From: Saprospiraceae bacterium
GTDB taxonomy: Bacteria > Bacteroidota > Bacteroidia > Chitinophagales > Saprospiraceae
Length of the DNA stretch: 10,862 bases
Reading direction: 5' to 3'
Assembly: GCA_020528935.1 (NCBI GenBank)
Contig: JAJDFU010000294.1
Span: 1 to 10,862 of the forward strand
A program made the position numbers and the translations under genes. This document shows, piece by piece, positions 7,863-10,862 of the stretch (position 1 is its first letter; every line of letters starts with the position of its first letter). The notes under the pieces are model-generated. The model worked only from the letters and a program-made list of their open reading frames with translations, ran no database searches and was not told the DNA's origin.

Positions 7863-8771
7863 ATGACAGCCTTGAAAACCCTAATGGTCTGTCTTGATCT
7901 CACCGAGATGGACGACCTCCTCATTCGCTATGCCGCCTATTTCAGCCAGGCTATACCGGATGTAGATCGCATTCTGTTTTTCCACAATATCCGCTTCGAC
8001 TATCCGGAGAGTGCCGGCGAACTGCTCTCGGGCATCGACAGGCCTCTGCACGACGTCTTGACGGACATTGTGAAGGAACAGGTCTCGGAGCACATGCACA
8101 TGCGCGAGGCAGACACTCCCTTTGAGGTGATCATTACAGAAGACGACTCCACCCCCCGGGCCATGGCCCATACCTCCTCGGACGAAGGGGCGGACCTCAT
8201 CATCCTGGGCAAAAAGGTTACCTATAAGGGTTCCGGGCTGGTCGCTGAAATGTTGTACAACATACCTGAGTTTGCAGCTTCCATTTTGCTGGTGCCCGAA
8301 ACCGCCTACCACCAGATCAACGACATCCTGGTGCCCACGGATTTTTCCAAGGCCTCCAGAACGGCCCTGGCCTTCGGGCACTACCTGCAGCGCCAGTTCG
8401 ACGCTTCCCTGGAATGCCAGCACGTCTACAATATTCCGGCGCATTATTTTCCGTACATCAAGGTGGAAGACATGCAGGATCGCATGGAACAAGAAGCCCG
8501 GGACGACTGGAGGAGATTCGTCAGGAACCTGCCGGAAAACGAACGAGACGTATCCTGTACCTTCACCTTCAGCCGGGACGACAGCGTGTCGGAGGCCATC
8601 TACAACTACGCCCTGCAGGAAAAAAAGGATCTCGTCATCGTCAATTCCAAAGGGCGGGGCGGTCTGGCGTCCTTCCTCATCGGCAGTGTGGCCCTCCGCC
8701 TCATCCAGCTGGATTCCCACTTGCCCTTACTGGTGACCAACAATCGCGGCAAGCGCAAAGGCAGTCGGTAG
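7863..8771 (+). CDS. Tandem-domain universal stress protein (UspA family)
   Basis: This 302-residue protein has two Usp domains, about 1-148 and 155-297. Each opens with a Usp-type first strand (LKTLMVCLDLT; INDILVPTDFSKAS) and ends with a conserved strand (ASILLVPET; LPLLVTNN). Domain 2 keeps a nucleotide-binding loop, GRGG at 264-267 then GS at 274-275. In domain 1 the corresponding stretch is KGSG at 122-125, but the later Gly-Ser is replaced by Tyr132-Asn133, so ATP binding there is doubtful. The start codon lies 1 base after the BCCT stop, so the two genes are co-transcribed and probably translationally coupled. That fits a cytoplasmic modulator of the transporter, as TeaD (a Usp) is for the TeaABC ectoine system, though this role is inferred. 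A basic tail (NRGKRKGSR) ends the protein. Confidence 0.93.
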   Translation: MTALKTLMVCLDLTEMDDLLIRYAAYFSQAIPDVDRILFFHNIRFDYPESAGELLSGIDRPLHDVLTDIVKEQVSEHMHMREADTPFEVIITEDDSTPRAMAHTSSDEGADLIILGKKVTYKGSGLVAEMLYNIPEFAASILLVPETAYHQINDILVPTDFSKASRTALAFGHYLQRQFDASLECQHVYNIPAHYFPYIKVEDMQDRMEQEARDDWRRFVRNLPENERDVSCTFTFSRDDSVSEAIYNYALQEKKDLVIVNSKGRGGLASFLIGSVALRLIQLDSHLPLLVTNNRGKRKGSR

Positions 8772-8775
8772 GCTC

Positions 8776-8800
8776 GACCGGATGGAAACGGTCTTTTCTT
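8776..8800 (+). terminator. Small intrinsic terminator after the BCCT-Usp operon
   Basis: GACCG (8776-8780) and CGGTC (8789-8793) form a GC-rich five-base stem with an eight-base loop, followed by TTTTCTT. It lies just after the Usp stop and touches the 3' end of the convergent GNAT gene. The stem is short, so efficiency may be modest. Confidence 0.6.
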
Positions 8801-9251
8801 AGGGGGCAGCAGGGATGTATTCGAAGCGCAGCATACCCTCGGCATCGGGCCGGGGGGTGGCGCAGTGCCAGCCGTTGCGGATCAGAAAGCTGCGAGCCGC
8901 CCGGTTTTCGGGCTGCAGGAATCCCAGCCAGCACTGGCCGGCATCCGGCGGATGAAGGCGCAGTATTTCCTGCCACACCCGGCTGCCCAGGCCCATGCCC
9001 CGCCGGTCGGGGCGAACCGCCAGGTCGGTCAGCACCCAGCAGGGATGTCGGGCCCGTGGCAAGAGCAGGCCTGCCACCGCGACCAGGTTGCCCTCCACCA
9101 GGGCGGCGTACTGCCGCCCGTCCGTTTCCCGCAGGATGTGATCCAGCCATTCGCGATTCGGGGCGGGCCCCAGGAAAGCTTGTAAAGCCGGATCGGAAAA
9201 CCAGCTTTGGTAGGCCGGCAGGTGCTCTGCTTCGAAGCGTACCAGTTGCAT
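8799..9251 (-). CDS. GNAT-family N-acetyltransferase
   Basis: This gene encodes 150 residues from the ATG at 9251 (MQLVRFEAEHLPAYQSWF). A GTG at 9263, preceded by AGGGA, would add MNTP and is a real alternative. The acetyl-CoA binding motif A is LAVRPDRRGMGLGSRVWQ, with Arg-Arg-Gly-Met-Gly-Leu-Gly at 83-89; motif B is QPENRAARSFLIRNGW with Asn116. Length and order (entry helix, VAVAGLLL strand, motif A, motif B, final strand LRFEYI) are those of a single-domain GNAT enzyme that acetylates an amine of a small molecule or protein. The substrate is unknown. TATTTTAG at 9278 to 9271 resembles a -7 box, but no correctly spaced TTG is seen; if used, transcripts would start almost at the GTG, favouring the ATG. 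The gene converges on the Usp gene with 27 bases between them. Confidence 0.9.
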   Translation of the reverse strand: MQLVRFEAEHLPAYQSWFSDPALQAFLGPAPNREWLDHILRETDGRQYAALVEGNLVAVAGLLLPRARHPCWVLTDLAVRPDRRGMGLGSRVWQEILRLHPPDAGQCWLGFLQPENRAARSFLIRNGWHCATPRPDAEGMLRFEYIPAAP

Positions 9252-9282
9252 GGGCGTATTCACGTTTTCCCTAAAATATCGT

Positions 9283-9334
9283 GAGGTTGGGCAAGGACAT
9301 TATCGTAAAGCGATGTTTGTCAGGGCCCAACCTC
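9283..9334. repeat. Left hairpin of the nested repeat element
   Basis: GAGGTTGGGC (9283-9292) and GCCCAACCTC (9325-9334) are perfect 10-base inverted repeats. Their loop contains a smaller ATCG/CGAT pair (9302-9305 and 9310-9313). No T-run follows on either strand, so it is not a canonical terminator. Confidence 0.75.
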
Positions 9335-9341
9335 CCGGTAC

Positions 9342-9396
9342 ATGGTAGTGGGTAGGGGGTATATGGACGTCAGCATGCTCTACTACCTACTACCAT
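9342..9396. repeat. Central hairpin of the nested repeat element
   Basis: ATGGTAGTGGGTAG (9342-9355) pairs with CTACCTACTACCAT (9383-9396) over 14 bases with a single mismatch that becomes a G-U pair in RNA. GTAC flanks both arms (9338-9341 and 9404-9407). The loop holds the palindromes GACGTC (9367-9372 region) and GCATGC (9373-9378 region). Confidence 0.75.
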
Positions 9397-9407
9397 CTAC
9401 CAGGTAC
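9380..9407 (+). repeat. Short 7-base tandem repeat within the central arm
   Basis: Four heptamers lie in register: CTACTAC, CTACTAC, CATCTAC and CAGGTAC, with the last two degenerate. They form the right arm of the central hairpin and could expand or contract by slippage. Confidence 0.5.
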
Positions 9408-9465
9408 AACGTGAGGTTCTCACATTCAGCCATTTAACGAACAACTCGACCTCCAACCTCACGTT
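9408..9465. repeat. Right hairpin of the nested repeat element
   Basis: AACGTGAGGTT (9408-9418) and AACCTCACGTT (9455-9465) are perfect 11-base inverted repeats with a 36-base loop. The left arm can alternatively close on itself as GTGAG-GTT-CTCAC (9411-9423). It lies downstream of the minus-strand receptor gene, but without a T-run in that direction. Confidence 0.75.
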
Positions 9466-9528
9466 AAAATAAAGTTCTCCCCGGAATACCCCTCACAACG
9501 GGAAGTACGCGCCCCTGAGCCCATACGG

Positions 9529-10862
9529 TCAAAACTCCGCGCGCACGGCGATCACTACATTGCGTCCTGCCGCCGCGATGCCTGAGCTGTAGGTGCGGTA
9601 GCGCTGGTCGGTGAGGTTTTCCACCCCGGCGCTGAGGGCCAGGACCTCCGTGAGCTGGTAGAGGGCGCGAAGATTCAGGGTGTACCAGGCCGGGGAGTAG
9701 GGATTGCCGTTCTCGTCGCGGGCGTAGAGGTGATCTTTGGCCTGCTCCTCCACGGGCAATTCGTCAAAGGGTATTCCGCCGCTGTAGAAGGCATTGGCTT
9801 CCAGTTCCAGTTTGTCGGTGGTAAAGGTAAGGCGCGTCACTCCAAAGGGGGGTGCGGCGTGGCGCGACGGGCTGGTGCGACCGTCGTCCAGTTCTTCTTC
9901 GCCCACCTGGGCATTGATCCGGGAGGAAAAGCCGAAGCCGCCGGGCAGTTTGAGTTCGATCCCTGCTTGCAGGCCATACACGCGGGCTACGGCTGCGTTT
10001 TGTACGGCCTGCACCCGGCTCAGCTCTCCGTCATAGAGGATGCTGTCCTGGCCGTTGAGCCTGAAGTCGCGGCGCACCAGGGCGTTGTTCAGCCAGGTGT
10101 AGTAGGCGGTAAAGTCCAGCCGGACCGATTCGCCAAACACCTTGGCAGCCGAAAGCTCGGCATTGTAGGCATATTCGGCCTGCAGACCGGGATTGGGCAC
10201 TACGACCGCGCCGGGCTCTGAGTCGAACACCTTGCCGATGTCGTCCACGTTGGGTGCCCGGAATCCGGTGGACAGGTTGAGCTTGAGCTGCCAGCCACGG
10301 CCCGGGCTGAACACCCCGCCCAGGCTGCCGGTAAGGGCGCCCTGGTGAATGGAGGTTTCGGCTGTGGGGATGGGAAAGAAATCGATATTGCCCCGGAAAT
10401 CGGCATTCAGCAGGAAGTGGTTGTACCGGGCTCCGGCCTGCAGCAGCCACCGCTGGGAAAACCGGTACTCCCAGGTGAGGTAGCCCGCATAGGAAGACCA
10501 GTTGGCCTGGGGGTAGCGAGAGGGGCCGCTGCTCCTTGCCCCGGTGCGGATGTCTTCATAGGAGCCGGAAGAGCGCACGTCATTGATCACCGCTTCCAGT
10601 CCGTAGTAGAATTGGGAGCGCGAATGGCCGGCCTTGGTGAAGTCCAGGTTGGCGGAAAAAGCACTGACCTGCTCGAGCCGGGTTCGTCGCTGCGGGTCGT
10701 TGAAGTCCCGGTCTATTCGACTTTCCTCCAAGCGCTGGTGGGCCAGCCGGATGCGCATCTGGTCGTCAGCCGCATTGGTATTGCTGTCCGTGGCTGCGCG
10801 GTCGTTCAGCACCCCCCCCGCGGGCCCTTTACTCCATCCCGCCCTCTGGGGCGCCGCGTCCC
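9529..10862 (-). CDS. TonB-dependent outer-membrane receptor, partial (N-terminus outside window)
   Basis: The reading frame is open from the right edge to a TGA at 9531-9529, giving 443 residues of C-terminal barrel. The start, signal peptide and plug lie beyond the window. Barrel features include QFYYGLEAVIND, RWLLQAGARYNHF, STGFRAPNVDDIGKVFDSE, VVPNPGLQAEYAYNAELS, GVENLTDQRYRTYSSGI and a terminal Phe (RAEF). The FRAP motif followed by NPGL resembles the FRAP/NPDL boxes of heme receptors, but no histidine lies between them, so a heme substrate is only a weak guess; siderophore, cobalamin or another ligand remain possible. It lacks SusC-type traits and has no SusD partner in view. The coding strand has a run of eight G (10819 to 10812), where the frame is kept as read. 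The gene reads towards the nested repeat element and the GNAT gene. Confidence 0.92.
   Translation of the reverse strand, partial: DAAPQRAGWSKGPAGGVLNDRAATDSNTNAADDQMRIRLAHQRLEESRIDRDFNDPQRRTRLEQVSAFSANLDFTKAGHSRSQFYYGLEAVINDVRSSGSYEDIRTGARSSGPSRYPQANWSSYAGYLTWEYRFSQRWLLQAGARYNHFLLNADFRGNIDFFPIPTAETSIHQGALTGSLGGVFSPGRGWQLKLNLSTGFRAPNVDDIGKVFDSEPGAVVVPNPGLQAEYAYNAELSAAKVFGESVRLDFTAYYTWLNNALVRRDFRLNGQDSILYDGELSRVQAVQNAAVARVYGLQAGIELKLPGGFGFSSRINAQVGEEELDDGRTSPSRHAAPPFGVTRLTFTTDKLELEANAFYSGGIPFDELPVEEQAKDHLYARDENGNPYSPAWYTLNLRALYQLTEVLALSAGVENLTDQRYRTYSSGIAAAGRNVVIAVRAEF

Larger units (their letters stand above)
9280..9465. repeat. Nested inverted-repeat element of about 186 bp
   Basis: Most of this gene-free stretch (9264-9528) is built from inverted repeats. 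Outer ends: CGTGAGGTTGG (9280-9290) is perfectly complementary to CCAACCTCACG (9453-9463). Four copies of the same core occur: GTGAGGTT at 9281, CAACCTC at 9328, GTGAGGTT at 9411 and AACCTCAC at 9455, oriented + - + -. Each plus copy can pair with either minus copy, and a separate hairpin sits in the centre. I recognise no named family. It may be a MITE-like or REPIN-like mobile repeat, or a structured RNA. Bases 9466-9528 after it show no clear feature. Confidence 0.7.

Noticed and set aside
7204..7866. Alternative plus-strand open frame inside the BCCT gene
   Set aside because: It is a frame shadow of the transporter, rich in Arg, Gly and His, with no start signal.
7881..8720. Antisense open frame opposite the Usp gene
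   Set aside because: It is a shadow of Usp codon bias with no independent protein features.
9408..9465. Right hairpin as terminator of the minus-strand receptor gene
   Set aside because: In the minus direction the stem is followed by GTACC-type sequence with no T-run, and the loop is 36 bases long.
9264..9528. CRISPR array, tRNA or other known RNA gene in the repeat region
   Set aside because: The repeats alternate in orientation and lack equal-length spacers, and no cloverleaf with tRNA-conserved bases is visible.
10811..10862. Frameshift in the receptor gene at the G run
   Set aside because: The frame as read stays open to the edge and gives plausible barrel sequence, whereas both other frames hit stops nearby.

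Overview
The window looks like a GC-rich member of the Bacteroidota, possibly Saprospiria/Lewinella-like and marine. The phylum call rests on a SusC/SusD outer-membrane pair, a Bacteroidota-type promoter (TTG, 19-base spacer, TACCTTCG) in front of susC, and weak Shine-Dalgarno sites at most starts. The finer placement is an impression only.

Layout from left to right. (1) Minus strand, running off the left edge: the N-terminal part of an XdhC/CoxI-type molybdenum-hydroxylase maturation protein. (2) Divergent from it, a MarR-family regulator. (3) A promoter and a SusC-like TonB-dependent transporter followed 46 bases later by its SusD-like lipoprotein. (4) A short gap (6169-6271) with three consecutive inverted repeats, the last a strong intrinsic terminator with a competing hairpin. 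(5) A BCCT-family (betaine/choline/carnitine-type) sodium or proton symporter and a tandem-domain universal stress protein, 1 base apart, ended by a small hairpin/T-tract. (6) Convergent to these, a GNAT acetyltransferase on the minus strand. (7) A 265-base gene-free stretch, most of it a nested, multi-armed inverted-repeat element (9280-9465). (8) The C-terminal part of a second TonB-dependent receptor on the minus strand, running off the right edge.

How the genes may work together: the MarR regulator resembles, by my reading, the osmotic-stress regulators of the CosR/EctR type, and the BCCT-Usp pair resembles in logic the compatible-solute transporter plus Usp pairing known from TeaABC-TeaD of Halomonas. 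A reasonable but unproven model is a solute-acquisition locus in which SusCD imports an unknown ligand across the outer membrane, BCCT takes up a small quaternary-amine or zwitterionic solute across the inner membrane, and Usp and MarR tune the response. Nothing in the sequence shows that SusCD and BCCT share a substrate.

The least explained structure is the 9280-9465 repeat element. The most testable regulatory one is the hairpin cluster directly in front of the BCCT gene.
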